NCBI GenBank assembly: GCA_910584435.1
Contig: CAJUAP010000030.1
Span: 1-42,005 of the forward strand
Direction: 5' to 3'
DNA: 42,005 nt
Source of the DNA: an uncultured Acetatifactor sp.
Lineage (GTDB): Bacteria; Bacillota; Clostridia; Lachnospirales; Lachnospiraceae
Below are positions 7,893-16,385 of the stretch, piece by piece (position 1 is the first letter of the stretch; each line of letters begins with the position of its first letter). The notes beneath the pieces are model-generated. The model saw only the letters and a program-made list of their open reading frames with translations, was not told where the DNA came from and ran no database searches. A program made the translations under genes and the position numbers.

Positions 7893-8867
7893 ATGGCAAA
7901 TAAGGTAGAGACAATTGCGGTTTTGACAAGCGGAGGGGATGCGCCGGGAATGAATGCGGCAATTCGGGCCGTAACCCGTACAGCAATTTACAGGGGACTG
8001 AAAGTAAAAGGGATTAAAAAGGGCTATAATGGTCTGCTGAATGAGGACATTATTGATATGGAACCCCGTCATGTGTCCGATATTATTCAAAGGGGTGGAA
8101 CGGTTCTGGGAACGGCAAGGTGTCTGGAGTTTACCAAGCTTGAATACCAGCAGAAGGGAGTTGAGATTTGTAAGAAGCATGGCATTGACGGCATTGTGGT
8201 GATTGGAGGGGACGGCTCTTACCGGGGGGCGCAGGCATTGTCACGGCTGGGAATCAATACGGTGGGACTTCCGGGAACCATTGATTTGGACATTGCATGT
8301 ACGGAATATACCATAGGATTTGATACTGCGGTGAATACTGCCATGCAGGCCATTGATAAGGTGAAGGATACTTCTTCTTCTCATGAGAGATGCAGTATCA
8401 TTGAAGTAATGGGACGGCATGCAGGCTATATTGCCCTTTGGTGCGGTATTGCAAACGGTGCCGAGGACGTTCTGCTGCCTGAGAAATATCAGTATGACGA
8501 GCAGGAAATCATCAATCATATTATAGGAAGCCGCAAGAAGGGCAAGACCCATCATCTTATTATCAATGCGGAAGGCATCGGACATTCCACATCCATGGCG
8601 CGAAGGATTGAGGCGGCTACGGGCATTGAGACCAGAGCAACCATCTTAGGCTATATGCAGAGGGGCGGTAATCCTACGGCCATGGACCGCTATTATGCGT
8701 CTATTATGGGGGCATATGCGGTGGATATTATGCTGCAGGGCAAGACGAACCGGGTTGTGGGGTACAGGCATGGCCAGTTTACAGACTTTGACATTGAGGA
8801 AGCACTGCAGATGCAGAAGGGCATTGATGAATATCAGTATGAAATTGCAAATGTGCTCACCATTTAA
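7893..8867 (+). CDS. pfkA: ATP-dependent 6-phosphofructokinase
   Basis: A protein of 324 aa, the standard length for bacterial PfkA. It phosphorylates fructose 6-phosphate to fructose 1,6-bisphosphate, the committed step of glycolysis. Visible motifs are LTSGGDAPGMNA at the N-terminus, VIGGDGSYRGA (the Gly after GGD marks the ATP type and not the PPi type) and the catalytic loop PGTIDLDI with D131 and D133, then IEVMGRHAGYIA and GYMQRGGNPTA. The usual Asn between the two catalytic Asp (TIDND) is Leu here. AGGAGG is placed 8 nt before the ATG. It follows dnaE by 79 nt and may be co-transcribed. Confidence 0.97.
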   Translation: MANKVETIAVLTSGGDAPGMNAAIRAVTRTAIYRGLKVKGIKKGYNGLLNEDIIDMEPRHVSDIIQRGGTVLGTARCLEFTKLEYQQKGVEICKKHGIDGIVVIGGDGSYRGAQALSRLGINTVGLPGTIDLDIACTEYTIGFDTAVNTAMQAIDKVKDTSSSHERCSIIEVMGRHAGYIALWCGIANGAEDVLLPEKYQYDEQEIINHIIGSRKKGKTHHLIINAEGIGHSTSMARRIEAATGIETRATILGYMQRGGNPTAMDRYYASIMGAYAVDIMLQGKTNRVVGYRHGQFTDFDIEEALQMQKGIDEYQYEIANVLTI

Positions 8868-9223
8868 GTGAGGCAGTCCGGGGTGCAGATTATGATATAT
8901 TTTGCTGATAAATGCAGCACCGGGTGAAACCTGATCAGACAATGGGATTGACCGTTGGGGATGTTGAAAAAGCCGTTAAAATCCTGTTGGGATAATGATA
9001 TATCATAAGTGATTGTATGGCACCGGGAAGTGGGATGATACAGGGCTCATTCGGGTCGTGGATTGTGTATGATCTTTTGCTTCCCGGTGCTGTGGTATAT
9101 GGTCTGCATTTCAGGGGCGGTTTGGTTTAAAACGGTCGGAACAACCGGCGGCCGAGTGGGGTGTGCCGGGTTCAAAAGAATTATGGAAGTCCACAGGAAG
9201 TAAGGGATGGACAGGAGGATGCC
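8868..9223. other. Intergenic region with hairpins and a gene scrap
   Basis: No convincing gene in 356 nt. An ATG frame at 8912-8995 would give a 27-residue peptide ending MGLTVGDVEKAVKILLG, which looks like a protein C-terminus but has no ribosome binding site; it may be a decayed gene end. There is a 12-bp palindrome ATGATATATCAT at 8995-9006 and a large inverted repeat at 9020-9090. Confidence 0.5.
9020..9090. repeat. Long inverted repeat, 11-bp perfect arms
   Basis: GCACCGGGAAG (9020-9030) pairs perfectly with CTTCCCGGTGC (9080-9090). The 49-nt interior contains an imperfect second stem (ATGATACA / TGTATGAT). There is no T run after it. It is probably a structured RNA element or a decayed mobile repeat. 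Confidence 0.5.
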
Positions 9224-10903
9224 ATGGAACAAAAGAAAGCCGCGCGGGAGGGACTGCGGACGAAATCAATGTTGAAGATACTATGTTTTGCAGGGATTCT
9301 GCTTCTGTTCCTGGTGACTAGGGTATGGCAGCTCACATTGCTGCCCTTTGGCCTTCACGCGGACGAGGCGGGGATGGCGTATGATGCATGGTGCCTGTCG
9401 CAATACGGGGTGGACCGTTATCTGAAGCCCTGGCCCGTATACCTGATTAATTTCGGCGGAGGACAGAATGCACTTTATACCTTTGTCTGTGCCGTTCTGA
9501 TGAAGATATTCGGCTGCAGCATTCAGGTGATTAGAGCGCCGGCGGTGATTTTTTCTTTTCTTAACTTATTTTTTGGAATGAAGCTTGCGGAAAAGTTGTA
9601 TCCTGGGCGGATATTCATGCCTTTTGCAGTAGGGGGGCTGATTACAATCTGCCCTTGTTTTATTCTGGCGGGACGGTTCGGGCTGGAGAGCAACCTGATG
9701 CTGGGGATGTCTACGGTGTTCCTGTATTGCTTTACATCTGCCATAGAGCAGGGAAAGCTGCTGTGGTATGTACTGGCAGGCGTGACAGGGGGATTGCTTT
9801 TATATACCTATGCGCCCACTTACATTATTCTTCCGTTTTTTCTTGCCCTTACATTGATATATCTGCTGTTTATCAGAAGATTTGTCCTGAAAGGCTGGCT
9901 GGCCATGGCAGTGCCCATGGGAATTCTGGCATTGCCTTTGATACTGGTTCAGATTGTGAATATGTTTGATCTGGAAGAATTTCAATTAGGATGTTTTACC
10001 ATTACAAAGCTTCCGGTTTATCGGGCAGCGGAGGTGGAAGGCTTTGCATTTGCGAAGCTGCTGCGAGAGCTGAACAGTATATTTATCGGCGACGGCCTGG
10101 CGTATAACAGCGTTGCCGGATATGATAATTTATATGGAATAACGATACTATTTGTGCTGCTGGGACTGATGAAGGTGGTGCGAACCTGCAAAAGGCGGAA
10201 AGGCCGGTTTGGCAGTATGGAATTTCTCATAGTGATTCTGCTGTGGTTTCTCAGTGTATTCTATTTTGAATGTCATATTGAATCAAATGTCAACAGGACA
10301 AACGGTATCTTTTTTGCAGTGGTGGTGCTGGCTGTGGAGGGGATGGACGGGCTGCGGATTCTTGTCTGTAAGGCGGCTGGTTCTGTCAGGCGCGGAATGG
10401 AAAAAGCGGCAGGATATGGAACCGCCATTCTGCTGTGTGCCGCCTACTTGTTTTGCTTTGGGAGGTTCGGGACATATTATTTCGGGGGCATGTATTCCGA
10501 AGAGACTTATCTGCTTCCGATATTTGAGCTTCCGGTGTCCGAGGCGTTGGAATTGATTGCGCAGGATGAAGAATTATCAGGGAAGGTTACCTGGATGACG
10601 GGGACGGATATTTATTATGCCATTAGTACTTTGCGAGATCCCCATGAGCTGCGTATGCAGGTGGATGAGTGGCCGGACAATCGCTTTGAGAACTTTGTAG
10701 TGGGGGGATTGGGCCCTGTTTCGGAAGAGTATAATTATATTATCAGGGACGGATTCGAGGAATACTGTGAACAGTTGAGGAAAATGGGGTTTACAGAGGT
10801 CCGGTTTTCTAAGTATTCGCTTTTTTACAAGAGTGAAGGAAATGAAGATTTTCTAAGCTGTCCAAAGAGGGGTGTTTACACACCCTCTTTGGACGCCGGC
10901 TAA
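9224..10903 (+). CDS. GT-C fold membrane glycosyltransferase (family 39-like)
   Basis: A protein of 559 aa with about ten to twelve hydrophobic segments and a soluble C-terminal part of about 120 residues. The first extracytoplasmic loop holds HADEAGMAYDAW, the acidic motif typical of ArnT/PMT-like GT-C enzymes, which use polyprenyl-phosphate sugars outside the membrane. The acceptor cannot be told. The ATG at 9224 is preceded by ACAGGAGGATGCC. Its last codons (VYTPSLDAG, stop at 10901-10903) lie within the large inverted repeat at 10846-10911, so the C-terminus was probably altered by insertion of that repeat. Confidence 0.8.
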   Translation: MEQKKAAREGLRTKSMLKILCFAGILLLFLVTRVWQLTLLPFGLHADEAGMAYDAWCLSQYGVDRYLKPWPVYLINFGGGQNALYTFVCAVLMKIFGCSIQVIRAPAVIFSFLNLFFGMKLAEKLYPGRIFMPFAVGGLITICPCFILAGRFGLESNLMLGMSTVFLYCFTSAIEQGKLLWYVLAGVTGGLLLYTYAPTYIILPFFLALTLIYLLFIRRFVLKGWLAMAVPMGILALPLILVQIVNMFDLEEFQLGCFTITKLPVYRAAEVEGFAFAKLLRELNSIFIGDGLAYNSVAGYDNLYGITILFVLLGLMKVVRTCKRRKGRFGSMEFLIVILLWFLSVFYFECHIESNVNRTNGIFFAVVVLAVEGMDGLRILVCKAAGSVRRGMEKAAGYGTAILLCAAYLFCFGRFGTYYFGGMYSEETYLLPIFELPVSEALELIAQDEELSGKVTWMTGTDIYYAISTLRDPHELRMQVDEWPDNRFENFVVGGLGPVSEEYNYIIRDGFEEYCEQLRKMGFTEVRFSKYSLFYKSEGNEDFLSCPKRGVYTPSLDAG

Positions 10904-10990
10904 GAAAATCTAAGTCATTTCCTGGAAGAATGCAAGGGCAGCATTCTTCCGGACTTGCACCAAGTTCATTCATTGTTTGTGCGCCCAAAG
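10846..10990. repeat. Structured repeat overlapping the end of the glycosyltransferase gene
   Basis: The outer stem AGATTTTCT..AGC pairs with GCT..AGAAAATCT. Inside it GTCCAAAGAGGG pairs perfectly with CCCTCTTTGGAC (12 bp). A second hairpin GGAAGAATGC / GCATTCTTCC follows at 10924-10950, then ATTGTTTGTGCGCCC. The same order of parts (AGAAAATCT stem, GAAGAATGCC hairpin, ATTGTTTGTGC tail) is seen in the repeats at 23156 and 35094, so it is a divergent member of that family. Confidence 0.6.
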
Positions 10991-11031
10991 AGGTGGACTT
11001 CGACCTTTTTTGGCGGCAGTGGGAGGTGTTT

Positions 11032-11829
11032 ATGATTACCAGCAGTGTCAATCCGAAAATAAAGCAGGTGGTTCAATGGCAGACCAAAGGAAGAGCCAGA
11101 CGCAGTGACGGCATTTTCCTGGCAGAGGGGATGAAGATGTACCAGGAGGCACCGGAGGACAGGATTCAAGAGGTATATGTCTCAGAAGAGGCGTTGGAAA
11201 AGATAGGGGAATATCCAAAGGTGGAAGCAAAGCTTGAACGGACAGGATATGAGGCGGTGTCCGGAGATGTATTTCGGAAAATGTCAGACACACAGACGCC
11301 GCAGGGGATTCTATGTGTGGTAAAACGGCCGGAATACAGGCTGGAACAGTTACTGGCAGTTCCCAGTCCCTTGTTCCTGGTGCTGGAAGGACTGCAGGAT
11401 CCGGGAAATCTGGGCACCATAGTCAGAACAGGTGAAGCTGCGGGTGTCACAGGGATACTTATGAGTACGGGTACAGTGGATATCTATCACCCCAAGACCA
11501 TAAGGGCTACCATGGGTTCCGTTTACCGTGTGCCCTTTGTATGCGTGGAGCATATGGGTGAGATGATGGACATGCTGTGGGAAAGAAACATCCATACTTA
11601 TGCGGCGCATCTGGAGGGGAAGCAGTATTATGACAGTTTTTCCTATCGAGAGGGCACAGCTTTTCTGATAGGAAATGAAGGAGCCGGTCTGGGCAGGGAA
11701 CTGGCGGAGAAAGCAGATGATTACCTGAAGATACCTATGGAGGGTCAGGTGGAATCTCTGAACGCTGCGGTTGCGGCTTCTCTGCTCATGTATGAAGCGC
11801 ACAGACAGCGCAGCAGAGGCGGAATCTAA
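11032..11829 (+). CDS. SpoU/TrmH-family RNA 2'-O-methyltransferase
   Basis: A protein of 265 aa. It has an N-terminal substrate-binding domain (about residues 1-95: NPKIKQVVQWQTKGRARRSD then FLAEGMKMYQEA) and a C-terminal SPOUT methyltransferase domain. Its three family motifs are visible: LEGLQDPGNLGTIVRTGEAA, FLIGNEGAGLG and IPMEGQVESLNAAVAASLLM. These enzymes methylate the 2'-OH of an rRNA or tRNA nucleotide using S-adenosylmethionine; the target cannot be told. The start was chosen at ATG 11032 because GGGAGG lies 6 nt upstream and the domain begins there; the longer open frame runs back into the repeat at 10846-10990. Confidence 0.9.
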   Translation: MITSSVNPKIKQVVQWQTKGRARRSDGIFLAEGMKMYQEAPEDRIQEVYVSEEALEKIGEYPKVEAKLERTGYEAVSGDVFRKMSDTQTPQGILCVVKRPEYRLEQLLAVPSPLFLVLEGLQDPGNLGTIVRTGEAAGVTGILMSTGTVDIYHPKTIRATMGSVYRVPFVCVEHMGEMMDMLWERNIHTYAAHLEGKQYYDSFSYREGTAFLIGNEGAGLGRELAEKADDYLKIPMEGQVESLNAAVAASLLMYEAHRQRSRGGI

Positions 11830-11888
11830 GGAATCTGGCAGGGCGGCAGTGTGCGGAAATGACGGCAGCAGTTCGGCAGCCTGTCTAA

Positions 11889-11918
11889 ACTGCCGTAAAT
11901 GAGGGGATTTGACGGCAG
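11889..11918. repeat. Hairpin between the methyltransferase and proC
   Basis: CTGCCGTAAAT pairs with ATTTGACGGCAG around GAGGGG. The surrounding 100 nt hold further copies of ACGGCAGC and CGGCAG on one strand. No gene is seen between 11830 and 12021. Confidence 0.4.
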
Positions 11919-12021
11919 CCGGAGCCTGACGGTATCGGGTCATGGCAGCAGGGTGTGAAGATGCCTCTTCTTGAAATAATGATAAGGCAGAGTAAAGCTG
12001 GCCTTGGAGGGAGGACACAAA

Positions 12022-12819
12022 ATGAAAATTGGGTTTATTGGTCTGGGAAATATGGCGGGAGCCATGATTGGGGGAATGCTGGGGAAAGGACTGGCGAATG
12101 CTGAGGATATTGTGGGATCCGCCAGGACGGAAGCCACAAGAAACCGAATACAGGAAAAATATGCAATTAAGACGGTCGGGGACAACAGGCAGACGGCGGA
12201 GGCAGCAGACATTCTGTTTCTGGCAGTCAAGCCTCTTGTGCTCGCGGAAGTGATTGATGAGATACGGAATAGTGTCAGGCCGGAGTGTCTGATTGTCAGC
12301 ATTGCGGCAGGCCGGAGCCTTGGCTGGTTAAAAGAAGCCTTCGGCAGAGAAGAGTTGAAAATCGTGCGCTGTATGCCCAATACACCGGCTTTGGTCATGG
12401 AGGGGTGCACAGGTATCTGTGCCGGAGAAGAAGTATCAGGAGAGGCGCTTGACAGGGTTGTGGCTCTGATGGAATCTTTCGGAAGGGCAAGCGTGGTTCC
12501 AGAGCGTCTGATGGATGCGGTGGTGGGGGTCAGCGGCAGTTCCCCAGCCTATGTATTTCTGCTGATTGAGGCTATGGCGGACGGGGCGGTAGCGGCGGGA
12601 ATGCCGAGAAAGCAGGCATATGAGTTTGCTGCGCAGTCCGTGCTGGGCAGTGCGAAAATGGTGCTGGAGACAGGACTGCACCCTGGTGAACTGAAGGATA
12701 TGGTATGTTCTCCCGGAGGTACTACAATTCAGGCGGTTAAGGTTCTGGAGGAAAAGGGAATGCGTGCAGCGGTGATGGATGCTGTGGAAGCATGTATCGA
12801 GAAGTCCAGGAGTATGTGA
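12022..12819 (+). CDS. proC: Pyrroline-5-carboxylate reductase
   Basis: A protein of 265 aa, the normal length. It catalyses the last step of proline synthesis, reducing pyrroline-5-carboxylate with NAD(P)H in the cytoplasm. Residues 3-17 carry the Rossmann motif GFIGLGNMAGAMIGG. The family segments VRCMPNTPALVMEG and GVSGSSPAYVFLLIEAMADG and the C-terminal SPGGTTIQAVKVLEEKGMR are all present. The ATG at 12022 follows GGAGGGAGGACACAAA. It lies 192 nt after the methyltransferase gene. Confidence 0.96.
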   Translation: MKIGFIGLGNMAGAMIGGMLGKGLANAEDIVGSARTEATRNRIQEKYAIKTVGDNRQTAEAADILFLAVKPLVLAEVIDEIRNSVRPECLIVSIAAGRSLGWLKEAFGREELKIVRCMPNTPALVMEGCTGICAGEEVSGEALDRVVALMESFGRASVVPERLMDAVVGVSGSSPAYVFLLIEAMADGAVAAGMPRKQAYEFAAQSVLGSAKMVLETGLHPGELKDMVCSPGGTTIQAVKVLEEKGMRAAVMDAVEACIEKSRSM

Positions 12820-12826
12820 CCGGAAA

Positions 12827-12907
12827 GTAACAAGTTCAGACAGGTCATTGAACTGCCGCGTGAATGCACACAAAACGTGGAAAGAATGCGTTTAGGCGCA
12901 TGCCGCC
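12827..12907. repeat. Dispersed two-hairpin repeat, copy 2
   Basis: It begins GTAACAAGTTCAGAC, with AGTTCA / TGAACT as first hairpin, then GAATGCACACAAAACG ... GCGTTTAGGCGCATGC as second hairpin. It aligns along its length with 3788-3862. It starts 8 nt after the proC stop codon. Confidence 0.6.
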
Positions 12908-12994
12908 TTTGGTATGCAGTTGTGGCTCCGTGGCAGTGGCTGCTGAATTACTGCACTGGAAATCCGGGAACTGTAAACAGTTTTTAAGGAAAAC

Positions 12995-13023
12995 TTGACA
13001 ATGTCTGTAACATCTGCTATAAT
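12995..13023 (+). promoter_or_regulatory. Consensus sigma-A promoter of the cell wall hydrolase gene
   Basis: TTGACA (12995-13000), exactly 17 bp, TATAAT (13018-13023). Both hexamers match consensus. The leader to the ATG at 13118 is about 88 nt. Confidence 0.85.
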
Positions 13024-13117
13024 CTCTGTAACAAATTTAATAACTTTGTAATATCTTTCTTAAATTAACGGAATGATTTTACAGAGGACTACAATTTGTT
13101 GAATGGAGGTAAATGAG

Positions 13118-14197
13118 ATGGCAAAGAGCAGAAAAATGTCTGCGCTGGCAATGGGATTCATGGCAATTTCTCTTAGTTTATACACAGGCATGGTTGTACA
13201 GGCCAGTGAAGATGACGGTCTGGAACAGATGCGCGGAGGAGTGGCAGCCGTATTGAATCCCGGTTCGGCTAATTCCGTAGATATTGTGAATGCTACTGCG
13301 AGACAATTGAATCTGGAACTTGTAGAACAAAAAGAAGAATCCCAGGCCGGCAGGCTTGTGATGGCGAATGTGACGAATTCATTGAATGTACGTGCGGAGG
13401 CCAGTGAGACGGCTGACAAGGTGGGAATGTTATATAAGGATTGCGGCGGTACCATATTGGAGCGAAGAGACGGATGGACGAAACTGCAGTCAGGCAATAT
13501 TATCGGATGGGCGTCCGATGAATATCTGCTGTTTGATGAAGAAGCACAGGAACTGGCGAACAGTGTGGGCAAAATGGTTGCTACCATCAATACGGAAGCA
13601 CTTCGTGTCAGGTCAGAACCCAATACGGAAGCAGATGTCTATGGTGTCTTCCCCAAGGGGGAACTGGTGGAAGTGTTGAACGAGGGAGACGACGGCTGGA
13701 TCTGTGTGGACTATGAAGGAAAAGACGGATATGTATCTTCGGAATTTGTAGTGCTGGATTTTAAAATAGATGCAGGAGAGACTGTTGATGAGATTGAAGC
13801 CAGGGAGCAGGCTGAGGAAGAGGCAAAGCGCCATGTAAAATACGGGGAGTTTACCACAGATGTGGATACTACGCTGCTTTTGGCGGCACTGATTCAATGT
13901 GAGGCCGGCGGAGAGATTTATGAAGGGCAGGTTGCGGTAGGTGCTGTTGTTATGAACCGTGTCAGAAGCGCTGCATATCCAAATACTATCCATGGTGTTA
14001 TTTATGCATCGGGGCAGTTTACACCGGCTATGACAGGAAAATTAGATCAGGTATATGCGGCAGGAAATATTTATGAAAGCTGCATTAAGGCTGCAAAGGA
14101 GGCTTTGGCCGGTACGTCCAATGTGGGAGACTTGACACACTTCCGCCGTAATAATGGACGTGAAGGGCTTGTGATAGGCAATCATGTTTTCTACTAA
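13118..14197 (+). CDS. Secreted SleB-type cell wall hydrolase with two SH3 domains
   Basis: A protein of 359 aa. A signal peptide lies at residues 1-31 (KSRK then a hydrophobic core, cut near VQAS). Two bacterial SH3 domains at about 82-140 and 155-215 (SLNVRAEAS..ADKVGMLYK and ALRVRSEPNTEADVYGVFPK) probably bind the wall. A charged linker follows, then a hydrolase-2 domain (about 246-359) with IQCEAGGEIYEGQVAVGAVV and MNRVRSAAYPNTIHGVIYAS, as in SleB/CwlJ. In spore formers these cleave cortex peptidoglycan, but SH3-bearing versions with a vegetative promoter are more likely growth-related. GGAGG precedes the ATG at 13118. A terminator follows. Confidence 0.9.
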   Translation: MAKSRKMSALAMGFMAISLSLYTGMVVQASEDDGLEQMRGGVAAVLNPGSANSVDIVNATARQLNLELVEQKEESQAGRLVMANVTNSLNVRAEASETADKVGMLYKDCGGTILERRDGWTKLQSGNIIGWASDEYLLFDEEAQELANSVGKMVATINTEALRVRSEPNTEADVYGVFPKGELVEVLNEGDDGWICVDYEGKDGYVSSEFVVLDFKIDAGETVDEIEAREQAEEEAKRHVKYGEFTTDVDTTLLLAALIQCEAGGEIYEGQVAVGAVVMNRVRSAAYPNTIHGVIYASGQFTPAMTGKLDQVYAAGNIYESCIKAAKEALAGTSNVGDLTHFRRNNGREGLVIGNHVFY

Positions 14198-14226
14198 GAT
14201 TGCAGCAAAGAATGGGATGATAAGGA

Positions 14227-14262
14227 AAAACGGCATTGCAAAAATGCAGTGCCGTTTTTTGG
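14227..14262 (+). terminator. Rho-independent terminator after the wall hydrolase
   Basis: AAAACGGCA (14227-14235) pairs with TGCCGTTTT (14250-14258), with an inner TGCA pair and a following T run. Confidence 0.85.
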
Positions 14263-14352
14263 TTGTTCTTTTTTTGAGAAATGCATTGCCCAAAAGTATT
14301 TTTTGTAGTAAACTAATATTGTATAAAGGAAAGGGCAAGGAGGGGTGATTAA

Positions 14353-15102
14353 ATGAGTGAGATGATGATTTTCTGGATGATTTTGCTGATTGTATGTATT
14401 GTGATTGAACTCCCCACCATGGGGCTTACCACCATTTGGTTTGCAGGCGGGGCTTTGGCAGCCATTTTGGCATCCCTGCTGCATGTGCCGGTATTCCTGC
14501 AGGTGGTTTTATTCCTGGTGGTATCTTTGCTGCTGTTATTTTTTACCAGACCCATAGCAGTGAAATATTTTAATAAGGATCGTGTCAAGACAAATGTGGA
14601 GAGTATGGTCGGCCGTCAGGCAATCGTTACCGGTGAAATCTGTAATCTGCATGCCACAGGGCAGGTCACGGTAGGAGGACAGGAGTGGAGCGCCCGAAGT
14701 TATGATGATCAGCTTCGGATACCGGAGGGAACCGTGGTGACCATAGTGGCAATTCATGGTGTCAAGCTGATTGTCAGGGTCGGCGATGGTCAGCAGATGA
14801 GGAAACCGGTGGCTGAGGCGGTATCTGCTTCACCTGAACTGAAGGCATCCGATACTCCGCAGACAGTGACAGCACCGCATACTGCACAGGGGGAGGCAGC
14901 ACGGAATACGGCGCAGGTGGTGGAAACGTCAGGTACACCACAGATGCGTGAAGCAGCGGATACTTCGCAGGTGGTGGAAACGTCAGGTACACCACAGGTA
15001 CATGAAGCGGCAGATGTTCCGCAGGTGGTGGAAACGTCAGGTACACCACAGGTACATGAAACAGCAGATGTTCCGCAGATGGTGGAAACGTCAGGTACAT
15101 GA
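14353..15102 (+). CDS. NfeD-like membrane protein with 18-residue repeats, C-terminus frameshifted
   Basis: A protein of 249 aa as read. Three hydrophobic segments (about residues 5-20, 24-44, 46-65) precede an OB-fold NfeD domain (about 75-150, ending GVKLIVRVGDG). Such proteins pair with SPFH proteins in membrane microdomains, and an SPFH gene follows. From residue 188 the protein consists of an 18-residue repeat (VVETSGTPQVHEAADVPQ) encoded by 54-bp units. The fourth unit lacks 11 bp, which brings in a TGA at 15100. The original tail continues in another frame to 15301. GGAGGGG lies 7 nt before the ATG. Length without repeats fits short-form NfeD. Confidence 0.85.
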   Translation: MSEMMIFWMILLIVCIVIELPTMGLTTIWFAGGALAAILASLLHVPVFLQVVLFLVVSLLLLFFTRPIAVKYFNKDRVKTNVESMVGRQAIVTGEICNLHATGQVTVGGQEWSARSYDDQLRIPEGTVVTIVAIHGVKLIVRVGDGQQMRKPVAEAVSASPELKASDTPQTVTAPHTAQGEAARNTAQVVETSGTPQMREAADTSQVVETSGTPQVHEAADVPQVVETSGTPQVHETADVPQMVETSGT

Positions 15103-15172
15103 AGCAGCAGATGTTCCGCAGGTGATGGAAACGTCAGGTACACCACAGGTACGTGAAGCGGCAGATGTTCTG
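14914..15172 (+). repeat. 54-bp coding tandem repeat, five units, one with an 11-bp deletion
   Basis: Units start at 14914, 14968, 15022, 15076 and 15119. All are 54 nt except the fourth (15076-15118), which has 43 nt. The missing 11 nt lie between two direct copies of GGTACA present in the other units, so slippage between these copies explains the deletion. Confidence 0.9.
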
Positions 15173-15301
15173 CAGGAGATGGCGGCAGAATATACTTCAG
15201 AGAGAGGAACCAAAGTCTTTATAATGGAACGGCATAGCTGCGGAAGTCTGCTGTCTGCCCGGCTCACGGGTGGTATCACTATGGGGAGCGGCAGATTTTA
15301 G
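15103..15301 (+). other. Displaced reading frame of the nfeD C-terminus
   Basis: After the 11-bp deletion the repeat register continues in a different frame (HEAADVPQVMETSGTPQVRE) and runs to a TAG at 15299-15301 through about 44 non-repeat residues. Restoring the 11 bp would fuse this tail to the NfeD protein. It has no own start site. Confidence 0.75.
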
Positions 15302-15330
15302 TGTTTTGTGGGTATAATAAGATGCAATTG

Positions 15331-15349
15331 TACTGTCAGAGTTACAGTA
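15331..15349. promoter_or_regulatory. Inverted repeat just before the SPFH gene
   Basis: TACTGT-CAGAGTT-ACAGTA, 6-bp arms, ends a few nt before the AGAAGGAGG ribosome binding site. It could be an operator or a small RNA hairpin; there is no further support. Confidence 0.3.
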
Positions 15350-15365
15350 CAGAAGGAGGTAAGTA

Positions 15366-16292
15366 ATGGAATGGTTAGGTGTGGTGGTAGTTTTATTGAT
15401 TTTATTGATATTGTTTGTATTTGTTTCCTGCCTGAAGATAGTTCCTCAGGCACAGGCATACGTCATTGAGCGTTTGGGTGCCTATCAGGGAACATGGTCG
15501 GTAGGATTCCATGTGAGGGTTCCTTTCCTTGATAAGATAGCGAGGAAAGTGAATCTAAAGGAGCAGGTGGCGGATTTCCCACCCCAGCCTGTGATTACGA
15601 AGGATAATGTTACCATGAGAATTGACACGGTGGTTTTCTATCAGATCACAGATCCCAAGCTGTTTACCTATGGAGTGGAGAATCCTATGATGGCAATTGA
15701 GAATCTTACGGCTACCACACTTCGTAATATTATCGGTGATTTGGAACTGGATCAGACCCTGACCAGCCGTGAGACGATTAATACCAAGATGCGTGCGGCA
15801 TTGGATATTGCAACGGATCCCTGGGGAATTAAAGTGAACCGTGTGGAACTGAAGAATATCATTCCGCCTTCCGAGATTCAGAATGCAATGGAGAAGCAGA
15901 TGAAAGCGGAGCGTGAGAGACGTGAGGCGGTGACACGTGCGGAAGGTGAGAAGAAGGCGAAGATTCTGGAGGCAGAGGGCGCTAAGGAGTCGGCAATTCT
16001 TCGTGCGGAAGCAGATAAGCAGTCGGCAATTCTTCGTGCAGAGGCGCAGAAAGAGAAGATGATCCGGGAGGCAGAAGGTGAGGCAGAGGCAATTTTGAAA
16101 GTGCAGCAGGCCAACGCGGATGGTATCCGGATGCTTAAGGAGGCCGGGGCGGATGCAGCGGTGCTGAAGATTAAGAGCCTGGAAGCATTTGAGAAGGTTG
16201 CTGACGGTCAGGCCACTACCATACTTCTTCCGGCGGAGTTAGAGGGCATTGCCAGCATTGCAGCAGCTTGGAAAGAGGGAACGAAACAGTAA
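15366..16292 (+). CDS. SPFH/band-7 (stomatin-like) membrane protein
   Basis: A protein of 308 aa. One N-terminal membrane segment (about residues 5-24) is followed by the SPFH domain (IVPQAQAYVIERLGAYQGTW, then TKDNVTMRIDTVVFYQITDP) and a long charged coiled coil (about 178-245) with AILRAEA repeats, then GIASIAAAWKEG at the C-terminus. This is the QmcA/YbbK/stomatin-like layout, thought to scaffold membrane microdomains and modulate proteases. It is paired with the NfeD-like gene, the usual arrangement. AGAAGGAGGTAAGTA precedes the ATG. Confidence 0.92.
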   Translation: MEWLGVVVVLLILLILFVFVSCLKIVPQAQAYVIERLGAYQGTWSVGFHVRVPFLDKIARKVNLKEQVADFPPQPVITKDNVTMRIDTVVFYQITDPKLFTYGVENPMMAIENLTATTLRNIIGDLELDQTLTSRETINTKMRAALDIATDPWGIKVNRVELKNIIPPSEIQNAMEKQMKAERERREAVTRAEGEKKAKILEAEGAKESAILRAEADKQSAILRAEAQKEKMIREAEGEAEAILKVQQANADGIRMLKEAGADAAVLKIKSLEAFEKVADGQATTILLPAELEGIASIAAAWKEGTKQ

Positions 16293-16328
16293 AGACAGAA
16301 ACAGTAAAGACAGAAGCAGTAAAGACAA
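16284..16328 (+). repeat. 15-bp tandem repeat, three units, across the SPFH stop codon
   Basis: AAACAGTAAAGACAG occurs three times with few changes. The SPFH stop codon is in the first unit. Read in frame every unit would supply another stop, so it does not extend the protein. Confidence 0.8.
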
Positions 16329-16341
16329 AAACAGGTATAGG

Positions 16342-16380
16342 ATCGGTTCCGGCAGGGTTCTTGTCGGAGCCGATTTTGTT
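16342..16380 (+). terminator. Rho-independent terminator of the nfeD-SPFH unit
   Basis: ATCGG..TCCG pairs with CGGA..CCGAT (ends at 16374), followed by TTTTGTT. Confidence 0.7.
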
Positions 16381-16385
16381 CATGA

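Noticed and set aside
14774..15279. Long minus-strand open frames opposite the nfeD repeat
   Set aside because: They arise from the repeat and have no ribosome binding site or similarity.
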